Shown here piece after piece: positions 34,768 to 43,593 of a stretch of 64,000 nucleotides of DNA; positions within the stretch are counted from its first letter, which is position 1; each line of letters opens with the position of its first letter. The stretch is from positions 1 through 64,000 of the forward strand of contig DATCIH010000078.1 of assembly GCA_036507955.1 (NCBI GenBank), in the 5' to 3' direction. This DNA is from DATCIH01 sp036507955. Its GTDB lineage: Bacteria > Bacillota > Clostridia > Clostridiales > Clostridiaceae. Under the pieces are notes generated by a model, which worked only from the letters and a program-made list of their open reading frames with translations, was not told the origin of the DNA and ran no database searches. Made by a program: the position numbers and the translations under genes.

Positions 34768-34795
34768 CTGGGACATACCTAAAGGTATGTCCCAG
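34768..34795 (-). terminator. REP-like hairpin after pyrG
   Basis: A perfect 13-bp stem CTGGGACATACCT/AGGTATGTCCCAG with a 2-base loop lies 12 bases after the pyrG stop codon. It lacks a clear T run, so terminator function is only probable. Confidence 0.55.
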
Positions 34796-34807
34796 AATAA
34801 ATATATA

Positions 34808-36418
34808 TTACTTTTCTTCTTGATATTTTAATGAAGCTTTTATAAAATCTCTGAATAAAGGATGTGGTCTATTAGGTCTAGATTTTAACTCTGGATGAAA
34901 CTGAACTCCTATAAACCATGGGTGATCCTTAATTTCGATTATTTCTACTAGCCTTCCATCAGGACTTGTACCTGCAATAATTAAGCCAGCATCTATAAGT
35001 GGTTTTCTAAATTCATTATTAAATTCATATCTATGTCTGTGCCTTTCATAAATAACTTCATCCTTATAAGCCTTATAAGAATTTGATTCTTCCTCTAGCT
35101 TGCAGGGATAAAGTCCAAGCCTCATTGTTCCTCCCTTTTCATCAATATCCTTTTGTTCAGGCATTAAATCGATGACAGGGTGCTTAGTATCCTCATCTAT
35201 TTCTGAAGTATGGGCATCAATAAATCCTACCACATTTCTTGCTAGCTCAATAACTGCACATTGCATTCCAAGACATATACCTAAAAATGGTATATTGTTT
35301 TTGCGAGCCCAACCAGCTGCATATATTTTGCCCTCAATACCTCTATCTCCAAATCCTCCAGGTACAAGGACGCCATCTACGCCTTCTAATATATCTCCCA
35401 CATTATCTTCACTTACATCCACAGCATTAATCCACTTAATATTTACTTTAGCATCACTATCTATTCCGCCGTGACTTAAGGCTTCTACAACAGAAAGATA
35501 GGCATCATGAAGCTCTACATATTTTCCTACAAGGGCTATAGTAACTTCCTTTGATAAATTCTTAAGCTTGTTAACCATTTCAATCCACTGGGTGTTGTCA
35601 ATTTCCTTGCAATCTAAATGAAGCTTGTCACATACTAAGTTATCTAAACCTTCTGCATGAAGTAAAAGAGGAACCTCATAAAGATTTTCAGCATCTAGAT
35701 TTTCAATTACAGATTTACCGTCAAGATTACAAAATAAGCCTATTTTATTTTTCAAATCAGTTGAAATTGGTCTTTCTGAACGACATACTATAATATCTGG
35801 TTGTATACCTATTCCTCTCAATTCTTTAACAGAATGTTGAGTTGGCTTAGTTTTAAGCTCTCCTGCTTTACGTAAATATGGAACTAAGGTTACATGAATA
35901 AAGCAAACATCATTTATGCCAACCTCATATTTTATTTGTCTTATAGCTTCTAAGAAGGGTAAGGATTCTATATCTCCTACTGTACCTCCTATTTCAGTTA
36001 TCACAACATCTACTTCTCTTTCCTTTGTAACTCTATAAACCCTATCCTTTATTTCCTTTGTTATATGGGGAATTACCTGAACGGTTCCTCCCAAAAAGTC
36101 ACCTTTTCTTTCCTTACTGATAACTGACCAATAAATTTTGCCTGTGGTAACATTACTACTTTTAGTTAAATTTTCATCTACAAATCTTTCATAATGACCT
36201 AAATCTAAATCTGTTTCAGCTCCATCATCTGTTACAAATACTTCTCCATGTTGATAAGGACTCATAGTACCTGGATCAACATTAAGATATGGGTCGAACT
36301 TTTGGAGTGATACCTTCAATCCTCTATTTTTAAGCAATCGCCCTAAGGAAGCTGCGGTAATTCCTTTACCTAAGGAGGATACAACTCCTCCAGTAACAAA
36401 TACATATTTAGTTTGCAT
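34808..36418 (-). CDS. pyrG: CTP synthase
   Basis: A 536-residue enzyme converting UTP to CTP with glutamine. The N-terminal amidoligase domain (about 1-265) begins KYVFVTGGVVSSLGKG with the ATP loop. The C-terminal class I glutamine amidotransferase domain has the nucleophile in FLGICLGMQ (about residue 379) and the His-Glu pair in GVQFHPELKSRP. AGGAGG precedes the ATG. It appears to be transcribed alone. Confidence 0.98.
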   Translation of the reverse strand: MQTKYVFVTGGVVSSLGKGITAASLGRLLKNRGLKVSLQKFDPYLNVDPGTMSPYQHGEVFVTDDGAETDLDLGHYERFVDENLTKSSNVTTGKIYWSVISKERKGDFLGGTVQVIPHITKEIKDRVYRVTKEREVDVVITEIGGTVGDIESLPFLEAIRQIKYEVGINDVCFIHVTLVPYLRKAGELKTKPTQHSVKELRGIGIQPDIIVCRSERPISTDLKNKIGLFCNLDGKSVIENLDAENLYEVPLLLHAEGLDNLVCDKLHLDCKEIDNTQWIEMVNKLKNLSKEVTIALVGKYVELHDAYLSVVEALSHGGIDSDAKVNIKWINAVDVSEDNVGDILEGVDGVLVPGGFGDRGIEGKIYAAGWARKNNIPFLGICLGMQCAVIELARNVVGFIDAHTSEIDEDTKHPVIDLMPEQKDIDEKGGTMRLGLYPCKLEEESNSYKAYKDEVIYERHRHRYEFNNEFRKPLIDAGLIIAGTSPDGRLVEIIEIKDHPWFIGVQFHPELKSRPNRPHPLFRDFIKASLKYQEEK

Positions 36419-36465
36419 ATGATTCCTCCTAATATATTACTTTGTTTTTTTATTTTGAAAAGCTA

Positions 36466-36494
36466 TTGACAATTCCAATAGGATATTTTATAAT
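36466..36494 (+). promoter_or_regulatory. Perfect sigma-A consensus promoter, plus strand, no gene downstream
   Basis: TTGACA (36466-36471), a 17-base spacer and TATAAT (36489-36494): both hexamers match the consensus exactly. It points away from pyrG toward a non-coding stretch ending in a terminator. Confidence 0.75.
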
Positions 36495-36548
36495 GAAAAT
36501 TACCCTATAAAATTAAAATGGGTTTTATGTTTGTAAAACATAAATTGA

Positions 36549-36554
36549 ATTATA
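36549..36554 (-). promoter_or_regulatory. Extended -10 element upstream of pyrG
   Basis: TGGTATAAT on the minus strand gives an extended -10 with a weak -35 (TAGAAT, 36572-36577). It is the best candidate for the pyrG promoter and would yield a leader of about 125 bases. Confidence 0.45.
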
Positions 36555-36612
36555 CCACTTATTCTTTTAATATTCTATAGTTATTTATTAAATTTTGCTT
36601 TTTTTTATTTAT

Positions 36613-36638
36613 AAGACAATTTTATTGTCTTTTTTTGT
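36613..36638 (+). terminator. Intrinsic terminator of the candidate sRNA
   Basis: AAGACAAT/ATTGTCTT stem with a 3-base loop followed by seven T on the plus strand. On the minus strand the same hairpin is followed by A-rich sequence, so it works for plus-strand transcripts. Confidence 0.75.
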
Positions 36639-36684
36639 TTTTAAACCCACTATTACGCTAAAACCCAATTAATCTTTTATAGTT

Positions 36685-37098
36685 TTAGGCTTTTATGTTT
36701 ACTTTCAAAAAGGTACTTAAGGCTTTTTGCCCTGCTAAACTCATTTTATAATCTATTAATATGTCTACACCAATATCATCCACATGAATATCCAATTTTA
36801 TTGTATCAATTTTAATTTCTATACTACCATAAGGAGTATTGTACAGGCTTATTTCTTCCTTATCCTTCTCAAAATTCATAACCGCACTGGTTGTACCTTC
36901 TCTAATAAGTAAAAATTTATCTTTATATATCTTAAAGGTAGTGGTAGTACCCTCCATCCCAGATATTTCTGTTTCTTCATATATCGCATAATAGCAATCT
37001 TCCTTTTTAAAAAATTCCCCTGCAGTTACTACTTCAACTATATCATCCTCCTCACTACCATGATTACTCGATACAGATATAATAGCTCTTTTATCCAT
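36685..37098 (-). CDS. ywiB: DUF1934 (YwiB family) protein
   Basis: A 137-residue protein of the YwiB/DUF1934 calycin-like beta-barrel family. It is made almost entirely of alternating beta strands and has the family pattern YAIYEETEISGMEGTTTT (about 38-55). Function is unknown. GGGGTG sets the ATG at 37098 rather than the earlier frame opening at 37107. It lies 21 bases after the degV gene. Confidence 0.82.
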   Translation of the reverse strand: MDKRAIISVSSNHGSEEDDIVEVVTAGEFFKKEDCYYAIYEETEISGMEGTTTTFKIYKDKFLLIREGTTSAVMNFEKDKEEISLYNTPYGSIEIKIDTIKLDIHVDDIGVDILIDYKMSLAGQKALSTFLKVNIKA

Positions 37099-37119
37099 AT
37101 TTCTCACCCCAAGTATAAT

Positions 37120-37956
37120 TTATTCTTCAAGAAAAAATAATCCACAGGCTCCTGGACCTGAATGAGTTGCTACTACACATCCCACTTCACATTCAATATA
37201 ATCCATTCTGCTCTCTTCAAGGTACTTTTTTAAACTGCCTCTTACTTCTTCAGACAAAATATGAAGTAAAATAGGCTTGTCCTCTTTACTAAGGCTTATT
37301 TCCTTAGAATAATCTATGATTTTCCTTATAGCTTTTTTTGTTCCTCTTACCTTATCTATAAGCTCAAGTTTTCCATCCTTTATAGATAAAAGAAGCTTTA
37401 TGCCTAAAACACTTCCTACTAAACCTGCAGTCTTTGATAGCCTTCCGCCCTTCACAAGATGCTCTAAGCTGTCAAAAGCAAGTATACTTTTAACCTTATC
37501 CCTTAAGACTTCAATCTTAAGTTTAGTTTCCATTATATTAAAGCCCTCACTTATTAACTCTTTAGTCTTTAATACTAAAAGACCTAGACCTGCAGTTACA
37601 TTTAGTGAATCAATAACTACTAGCTTATCAGAACCTAGCATCTCCTTAGCCATACAAGCGGATTGATAGGTTCCACTCATTTTTGAAGATAAGTGAATGG
37701 AAATGATACTATAGCCTTCATTTAAATATCTATTATAGCATTCATAAAACCTTTGAGGATTTATTTGTGAGGTTGTTGGAAATACATTAGTGGTTTTTAT
37801 TTTGTCAAAAAAAGCTAAAACTTTTAAATTCACTCCATCCTTATACGATTCTTCTCCAAAATGTACTTCTAAAGGTATAACTTCTATATCTAACAAATCT
37901 GTTAAACTTGATGGTAAATCGCAGGTACTATCTGTAATAACTTTAATTTTTTCCAC
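37120..37956 (-). CDS. DegV family fatty-acid-binding protein
   Basis: A 278-residue DegV protein. The N-terminal VITDSTCDLPSSL and the fatty-acid carboxylate-binding SSKMSGTYQSA (about 90) are present, as is the C-terminal ATHSGPGACGLFF. DegV (FakB) proteins bind fatty acids and present them to the FakA kinase for phospholipid synthesis. A GTG at 37965 overlaps AAGGGG, so the GTG at 37956 is preferred. Confidence 0.92.
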   Translation of the reverse strand: MEKIKVITDSTCDLPSSLTDLLDIEVIPLEVHFGEESYKDGVNLKVLAFFDKIKTTNVFPTTSQINPQRFYECYNRYLNEGYSIISIHLSSKMSGTYQSACMAKEMLGSDKLVVIDSLNVTAGLGLLVLKTKELISEGFNIMETKLKIEVLRDKVKSILAFDSLEHLVKGGRLSKTAGLVGSVLGIKLLLSIKDGKLELIDKVRGTKKAIRKIIDYSKEISLSKEDKPILLHILSEEVRGSLKKYLEESRMDYIECEVGCVVATHSGPGACGLFFLEE

Positions 37957-37968
37957 TATGTGCACCCC

Positions 37969-38436
37969 TTATTTCATATTGGGAAAGTCTAATTGTCTCA
38001 AAGCTTCATAAATAACAATTGCAACTGAATTTGATAAATTTAAAGACCTTGTGCTAGTCTCAAGCATAGGTACCCTGATGCAGTTATCTGGGTCGCTATC
38101 TCTAATGTCATCTGGAAGTCCTGAAGATTCTCTTCCAAAAATAATAAAGTCTTCACTTTTAAATTGAGCTTGGGTATATGTTTTCTCACCCTTGGTGGTT
38201 GAAAAATAAAAACGTGAATCCGGATATTTTTTTCTAAGCCCATCATAGGAATCATAAACTGATAGATCTAAAAACTTCCAATAATCCATAGCTGCTCTTC
38301 TTAGATGTTTCTCATCTATGCTAAACCCTAATGGCTTTATTAAATGAAGTCTACAGTCGGTGAGTACACAGGTCCTTGCAATGTTACCAGTATTTTGAGG
38401 TATTTCTGGTTGAAATAAGACGATATTTAAATTCAA
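37969..38436 (-). CDS. trmL: tRNA (cytidine/uridine-34-2'-O)-methyltransferase
   Basis: A 155-residue SPOUT methyltransferase methylating the wobble ribose of tRNA-Leu isoacceptors. VLFQPEIPQNTGNIARTC at the N-terminus, FGRESSGLP (about 99) and the trefoil-knot motif STRSLNLSNSVAIVIYEALRQ near the C-terminus are diagnostic. It lies 12 bases before degV. Confidence 0.95.
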   Translation of the reverse strand: MNLNIVLFQPEIPQNTGNIARTCVLTDCRLHLIKPLGFSIDEKHLRRAAMDYWKFLDLSVYDSYDGLRKKYPDSRFYFSTTKGEKTYTQAQFKSEDFIIFGRESSGLPDDIRDSDPDNCIRVPMLETSTRSLNLSNSVAIVIYEALRQLDFPNMK

Positions 38437-38452
38437 ACGGGTCCCCCTCCTA

Positions 38453-38529
38453 TTAATTATTTAAGATAAATCTTTCAATAGCTGGCTATTGGTGATACCT
38501 TAATTATTTAAGATATACCTGTCAATAGC
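38453..38529. repeat. Direct repeat of the 3' end of the Cof-type phosphatase gene
   Basis: 38453-38482 repeats 38500-38529 at 27 of 30 positions with a 47-base period. The second copy holds the last codons and stop of the phosphatase gene. The extra copy, just downstream, could encode AIERFILNN plus stop but is out of any coding context. Confidence 0.7.
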
Positions 38530-39324
38530 CTTGGCTAATCCTTTATTTTCATTTGTTTCTGTAACATAATCTGCAATCTCCTTAACATACGCTAAACTAT
38601 TTCCCATAGCTATAGAAACCCCTGAAGCTTTAAACATAGATATATCGTTTTCACTATCTCCAATGGATGCAATCTTATCTTTACTTATGTTATACCTTTT
38701 AGCTAAAAGCTCTACTGCTTGTCCTTTTGATACACCTTTTGTCATGACCTCTACACTATTTAAAGAAGAATTTACCACCTCTAGGCCATCAATTTCTTTA
38801 AGAGCTTTTTTAATTTCACTTACCTTATCTAATTCATCCTCAGTAATTATACACTTTAAAATCTCATTTTCATACTCATTAAATATTAAATCCCAATCAC
38901 TCACCAACACGATCTTAATTTTTTTATCCCAAGGTAGATTTTCGTTAAGTTTGTTAAAGATTTTTACTGAATATCCTTCCTTATCCGAGAAAACAATATT
39001 AGAAGAATTGAAAACTATTGTAACATTAAACTTTTTTAATAATGAAATTATTTTTTTGCAGTTTATTATACTTAATTCTTTTTTAAATAAAGCTTTATTC
39101 CATCCAGCTTCTATTATTAAAGCTCCATTTGAACAGATTAGTGGAAATTTGAAACCAATTTTTTCCGAATAAACCGCTGCAGAAGAAAAAAGCCTTCCTG
39201 TGGTTAGAGCCACTATAATTCCGGATTTGTATACTTTTTTTAGAGCTTCAATATTTATTTCATCAATATCTTTCAGGTCATTAAGTAATGTTCCATCTAA
39301 ATCAACACATAATAGCTTATACAT
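38500..39324 (-). CDS. Cof-type HAD-IIB family hydrolase
   Basis: A 274-residue HAD phosphatase. Motif I is CVDLDGTLLND (about residue 5), motif II is ALTTGR (about 40), the motif III Lys precedes the C2B cap region, and motif IV is IASIGDSENDISMFKASG (about 216). Members dephosphorylate sugar phosphates or flavin precursors; the substrate is not predictable here. Its 3' end is duplicated just downstream. Confidence 0.93.
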   Translation of the reverse strand: MYKLLCVDLDGTLLNDLKDIDEINIEALKKVYKSGIIVALTTGRLFSSAAVYSEKIGFKFPLICSNGALIIEAGWNKALFKKELSIINCKKIISLLKKFNVTIVFNSSNIVFSDKEGYSVKIFNKLNENLPWDKKIKIVLVSDWDLIFNEYENEILKCIITEDELDKVSEIKKALKEIDGLEVVNSSLNSVEVMTKGVSKGQAVELLAKRYNISKDKIASIGDSENDISMFKASGVSIAMGNSLAYVKEIADYVTETNENKGLAKAIDRYILNN

Positions 39325-39377
39325 TTGTACCTCTATACTTGTAAAATTTTATATGAAAAGTATATATTTAAATAAAA

Positions 39378-40472
39378 TTAACCTAAAAATTCTATAATAC
39401 CCTGAGAAATTGCTTTACTCATTTTTTCTAAGGTATCTTTATTAGTCAATCTATTTCTATCCCCTGTATTTGTCAAAAATCCACATTCAATTAACGCACT
39501 GGGCATATCGCTATGAACTAATACTGACAAGTTATTGTTTTGTATCTTTCTATCATTCCAATTATCTGTAAGTAGAAGTTTATCTTGAAGATCTTGTGCG
39601 AGTCTCATTCTTTCAGGTAACGTTGTATCTCCCTTTGTGCCATAGTAGAAGGTGGTTATACCACTATATGATTTATAATTTTTATCCGTAATAACCCCCG
39701 AGTTAACATGAATAGAAACAAATACATCAGCCTTAAATTCATTTGCCATATCGCTTCTCATTCTTAAATCTTTTTTAAGTAGTGAATCAATCTCTTTGTC
39801 TTCATACCTAGTAAGCTTAACCTCGCAACCATTATATCTTAGCTCTTCCATAGTATTTTTAACTAAAGTTAAATTTATATCCTTTTCACTAATCAAAGAA
39901 GTTACCCCTAAATATTGATATCCACAATCTCTACCTCCATGACCCGGATCTAGCATAACTTTATATTTAGTGGGATTATTAACTTTACTTATAAGTATTA
40001 TAATATTTTTACTATCCTTATTATCTAAATAAACCTGATTATTTTTATCATAATTTTCTTTAAATAAAATGACTAAAGAATTCTTATTTTCATTATCTGC
40101 TATAAAAACATTGGAGGAAGTGGAATTTGCTGTTTTCTTTAACGATGGATTTTCTACATCATTTTTATATAAATATAAATTTATAGTTCCATTTTCTTCT
40201 TTATATACAGGAGCATCTGACAAAGTCTTCCTATGAATAGTATATTTTTGATAATATGAGTTTTCCTCCATGTCAATGCTTCCATCATTACTAGCTGTAA
40301 TTGATACCTTATTATTTACAACTGGTACACTTGCTTTAATATCTTTTGGAGGTGCATCCTGCTTAATAAACATATTAAAGCCATATATACTAATTATTAA
40401 AGCTGCTCCAACAATTAAATAAAATCTTTTTTTCGCAACTTTTATTCTTTTTCTCTTTTTAACCCTTAACAC
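39378..40472 (-). CDS. N-acetylmuramoyl-L-alanine amidase
   Basis: A 364-residue membrane-anchored amidase_3. A basic N-terminus and one transmembrane helix (about 17-35) precede a linker and a beta-rich region (about 40-165). The catalytic domain has zinc ligands in LDPGHGGRDCG (about 174), the Glu in SEKDINL, the His in VSIHVNSG and the catalytic Glu in ALIECGFLTN. It could be CwlD-like, but the extra N-terminal domain is longer than in CwlD. The start is GTG at 40472 after AGGTG. Confidence 0.93.
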   Translation of the reverse strand: MLRVKKRKRIKVAKKRFYLIVGAALIISIYGFNMFIKQDAPPKDIKASVPVVNNKVSITASNDGSIDMEENSYYQKYTIHRKTLSDAPVYKEENGTINLYLYKNDVENPSLKKTANSTSSNVFIADNENKNSLVILFKENYDKNNQVYLDNKDSKNIIILISKVNNPTKYKVMLDPGHGGRDCGYQYLGVTSLISEKDINLTLVKNTMEELRYNGCEVKLTRYEDKEIDSLLKKDLRMRSDMANEFKADVFVSIHVNSGVITDKNYKSYSGITTFYYGTKGDTTLPERMRLAQDLQDKLLLTDNWNDRKIQNNNLSVLVHSDMPSALIECGFLTNTGDRNRLTNKDTLEKMSKAISQGIIEFLG

Positions 40473-40529
40473 TTTATCACCTGTTCTTTTTCCCGATTTT
40501 GCTTAGAAATATTATATCATAAAAATCTT

Positions 40530-41126
40530 TTATAGTAGTTGTTTTATACCTAAAAGAATTATAAGCACCCCTGATATAGTATTGATCTTATTGCCGAAAT
40601 TTATTCTACTAAACCAATTTGCAGCATAATTACCTAAGGATAAAACAGAAAAACTAATAAACGCAGAAATCAGACCCATAAATACTGGGTTTACCCCAAT
40701 AAGTCCACCACTTATTCCTCCCCCAATATTATTTAAAGAAAGAGCTACCCCCAGTATAGTAGCCTCACCAAAATCAATTTCCATAGACTTATCTTCATCC
40801 GCATCTTCCGGATGCTTAAGTATTTTATATAATTTCATATTTCCATCAGATTTTATAATATTTTTAAGATAGGGCTCAAGGCTCATAAATAATCCTATTA
40901 AGCATAGTAGGACCATACTTAATATCTTTGTAAACTCTCTACCCAAATAAAAATTAATCTTTCCTCCAAAGGTAGCTGCAAGAAAGGATATCAAAAATGT
41001 TATAAAAGCTATCCACAGATTTTTATCCCTTTTTATTTTAATTCCACGTGCACTGTAAGCAACTCTTACAGCTATATTATCTAAATTATTTGCAAAAGCA
41101 AGCAAAAAAGCATAAAAAATTCCCAT
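40530..41126 (-). CDS. ytaF: YtaF family sporulation membrane protein
   Basis: A 198-residue polytopic protein with six helices. It resembles MntP manganese exporters and their sporulation paralogue YtaF: AFANNLDNIAVRVAYSARG at the N-terminus and the internal repeat VALSLNNIGGGISGG in the second half. Role unknown. AAGGAG sets the ATG at 41126, eight codons after the frame opens. A tRNA-Leu gene lies upstream on the same strand. Confidence 0.87.
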   Translation of the reverse strand: MGIFYAFLLAFANNLDNIAVRVAYSARGIKIKRDKNLWIAFITFLISFLAATFGGKINFYLGREFTKILSMVLLCLIGLFMSLEPYLKNIIKSDGNMKLYKILKHPEDADEDKSMEIDFGEATILGVALSLNNIGGGISGGLIGVNPVFMGLISAFISFSVLSLGNYAANWFSRINFGNKINTISGVLIILLGIKQLL

Positions 41127-41191
41127 TTTAATCTCCTTAATAAGTTTCACATTAATATACTATTAAAAATAATTAAAATAGGTACCTTTAT

Positions 41192-41232
41192 TTAAAAAAG
41201 ACTTTTAACATGAATACACATGAAAAAAGTCT
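41192..41232 (-). terminator. Terminator of tRNA-Leu
   Basis: AGACTTTT..CATG pairs with CATG..AAAAGTCT (two mismatches in 14), followed on the minus strand by CTTTTTTAAA. It lies between tRNA-Leu and ytaF. Confidence 0.75.
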
Positions 41233-41260
41233 CTCACACCCTATGGTTCTTCACTATAAT

Positions 41261-41346
41261 TTGGTGCAGAAGACGGGACTTGAACCCGCACGTTATTACA
41301 CACTGGCTTCTGAGACCAGCCTGTCTGCCAATTCCAGCACTTCTGC
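41261..41346 (-). tRNA. tRNA-Leu (CAG)
   Basis: An 86-nt class II tRNA with acceptor pair GCAGAAG/CTTCTGC, anticodon loop CTCAGAA (anticodon CAG), a long variable arm and encoded CCA. Confidence 0.96.
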
Positions 41347-41395
41347 ATCTATGCCATTTTAACATAAAAAAATCAATAAATATATAGTCTTGTTA

Positions 41396-43579
41396 TTAAA
41401 AGAATTTTTTGCTTACGTATTTAAATACGTTCTGCCTGTTTTTGATAAATTCTTCTATGAATTTAAAATATTCCTTTCTATCAAACGCATTCGGAGACTT
41501 ACTACCAAAGTATTCCTTATATACTAAAGGAACAATTACTCCTAATCTTTCCTTTAATATAACATTATTCAACGAATCTACATATTCTAATTCCCCAACA
41601 AAGGGGCCCCTTATCATGTTGATTGTAACTAATCTCTTGTTAGTATAAAGATATAAAGGTATCACACTAGCATTTTTTAATAAATATCTTTTCATTCTAT
41701 AATATAAAAAACCTCTAACTAATATAAATAATAGTATAAAGCTAGTAATTCCAGCAGTAACCTTAGCCCAAAGAGGGATTATTAATTGATGACTATATTT
41801 GTAATCAGATTTATTTGCATTGTTATTTAAATCATCCTTTATTTGAGGGTTAGTATTTTTGTTTCCAATAATTGGTATAGGTGGATAAATTGCAGTGCCT
41901 GCGTAAGCACCTTCTGAATTTGGTACAGAATCAACTATCGTCCAGATATCATTATCAGGAGCAAGAAGAACTTCACACCAGGCATGAGCATCACTATTTT
42001 TTACATCATATAGATCATTCTTCGTTTTATTTTTACTTGTTATTTTATAGCCCTCCACATATCTAGCAGGTATACCTTCTAATCTACACATTATAGTGGT
42101 TGCAGTTGCAAAATAAGTGCAATATCCCTTCTTCTCCACATTTAAAAAGTAATTAAGGAATTCTTCTCCCTTAGGCACATTGTTAACACTCAGTGTATAT
42201 AAATAGTTTTTAGATAAAAAATCATATATTTTTTGAACTTTTTCTACATTATTTTTAGCTCCTTTTGTTACAGTTTTAGTTAGATTTCTTACGCCTTCCG
42301 CCACAATATCTGGAACTTGAAGTTCCGGATTATAATTTAACAAATCTGCCGGTGAATAAGTCATAGGTTCCTTCCCATTTGGAAGCTTCGCTAATTTATC
42401 TGAGGTATTAATATTTAAAAACAAGGAATATTTATTATCTAAAAAATTTGCTGTATATTTTTTGTTCACTAAAATATTTGAAAAGTAGGTAAAGGTAGAA
42501 TCATAATTTATTTTACCCCCTATACCTTGAATATTATAGGTGTAGCTAGGGACAAAAAATTCTTTAGTTTTACCACTAACAGGAGTTACCTCCATGGACC
42601 TTTTAATAGGCTGATACTCCTTCATAGTACTTATTAAATTCCCTGGTTTTATTTGATTACTAGTTGATTTAGCCCAACTAAATCCGTTATAAAAATTCTT
42701 GACAAGTCCTCTAAGATAATAGGGCTTATCAGCTTTAACTTTAAAAACAACATCATTATTTAATTTTACAGGTCCACCTAGGGAAGTATTGCTATCGCTA
42801 TAACCAGATATTGCCAATCCTTCTTTAATTACTCCCTTGCTTAAGTTATCATTTGAAACGAACTGATTAGTCCATCTGCTTATGCCACTAGATCCTATTT
42901 TTCCCATAAAGGTTTGAGGCAATAACCCAACTATAATAGGTAATCCAATACTTAAACATAAGACAAATACGTAGGATGATATTTTGGTTATATTTGTATT
43001 AGCACCTTTCCCAATTTGACTTTTTACTATTGTCATATCCTTTGTAATAAAATATGTAATTAAGCTGATAGATAAGAATAAGAATATGTACCCCTTAACT
43101 TGATCCGCGTAACCTGTATACCAGAATATGATCATTATTGCCAAAGTTATAAAGGTTAATATAGAATTAGCTCCTTTTTCCATAGCAAATAAAATGATTA
43201 TAGAAGCCACCGGAATAAAAAATTGATAATAAGGAGAAAAGAAAGAATAATTTGTGTTATAGGAGTTATATACCATCTGACTTAATACGGGGTAATTATT
43301 TATAACAGAGCTTATATAGTTATAAATTACATAATGTTTTAATATAATAACAATTACTAATAAAACTATTATTAACATAGTAAAAAGTAACTTTTTAAGT
43401 TTACTGCTTAATAAAACCCCATAAAACCAATAAATGACCATAGCAAAAATAAATAATATTGTAATATTAATATAATCGAAATCCTGTATTTTATAAAACA
43501 CTTCCATTAACTTCATAACAAATAATAAATTAATATATAAAATACCTACACTAATTCCCTTAGCTTTTATCCATTCCAT
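41396..43579 (-). CDS. Transglutaminase-like membrane protein (TgpA type)
   Basis: A 727-residue protein. Six or seven N-terminal transmembrane helices (about 10-220) are followed by an extracytoplasmic part with a transglutaminase-like core. The Cys is in GYCTYFATA (about 485), the His in DAHAWCEV (about 534) and the Asp in IVDSVPN (about 547). A last helix (about 615-640) leads to a cytoplasmic tail. It is the third gene of a MoxR-DUF58-transglutaminase operon, a common conserved trio whose substrate is unknown. Confidence 0.92.
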   Translation of the reverse strand: MEWIKAKGISVGILYINLLFVMKLMEVFYKIQDFDYINITILFIFAMVIYWFYGVLLSSKLKKLLFTMLIIVLLVIVIILKHYVIYNYISSVINNYPVLSQMVYNSYNTNYSFFSPYYQFFIPVASIIILFAMEKGANSILTFITLAIMIIFWYTGYADQVKGYIFLFLSISLITYFITKDMTIVKSQIGKGANTNITKISSYVFVLCLSIGLPIIVGLLPQTFMGKIGSSGISRWTNQFVSNDNLSKGVIKEGLAISGYSDSNTSLGGPVKLNNDVVFKVKADKPYYLRGLVKNFYNGFSWAKSTSNQIKPGNLISTMKEYQPIKRSMEVTPVSGKTKEFFVPSYTYNIQGIGGKINYDSTFTYFSNILVNKKYTANFLDNKYSLFLNINTSDKLAKLPNGKEPMTYSPADLLNYNPELQVPDIVAEGVRNLTKTVTKGAKNNVEKVQKIYDFLSKNYLYTLSVNNVPKGEEFLNYFLNVEKKGYCTYFATATTIMCRLEGIPARYVEGYKITSKNKTKNDLYDVKNSDAHAWCEVLLAPDNDIWTIVDSVPNSEGAYAGTAIYPPIPIIGNKNTNPQIKDDLNNNANKSDYKYSHQLIIPLWAKVTAGITSFILLFILVRGFLYYRMKRYLLKNASVIPLYLYTNKRLVTINMIRGPFVGELEYVDSLNNVILKERLGVIVPLVYKEYFGSKSPNAFDRKEYFKFIEEFIKNRQNVFKYVSKKFF

Positions 43580-43593
43580 ATTTTCACCTTCAA

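Larger units (their letters stand above)
34452..34807. other. Non-coding region with REP-like hairpins, 3' of pyrG
   Basis: 356 bases without a gene. It holds a long-spaced inverted repeat (34563-34579 with 34650-34666) and a compact hairpin (34768-34795), which share GGGACATACCT. Between them is a weaker dyad (ACTCG...CGAGT near 34700) and two copies of TATCGATA (34586 and 34684). No RNA family is recognised. Confidence 0.6.
36501..36638 (+). ncRNA. Candidate small RNA
   Basis: About 138 nt bounded by a perfect consensus promoter and an intrinsic terminator on the plus strand. It contains a hairpin TTATGTTT/AAACATAA near 36525-36545 and no ORF longer than eight codons. It is antisense to the pyrG leader, so it might affect pyrG or act in trans. 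No family is recognised. Confidence 0.5.

Noticed and set aside
36613..36638. Terminator for the ywiB-like gene on the minus strand
   Set aside because: On the minus strand the hairpin is followed by A-rich, not T-rich, sequence; it fits the plus-strand transcript.
38663..39172. Plus-strand ORF of 169 codons opposite the Cof-type phosphatase
   Set aside because: Antisense shadow; hydrophobic low-complexity translation typical of reversed coding sequence.
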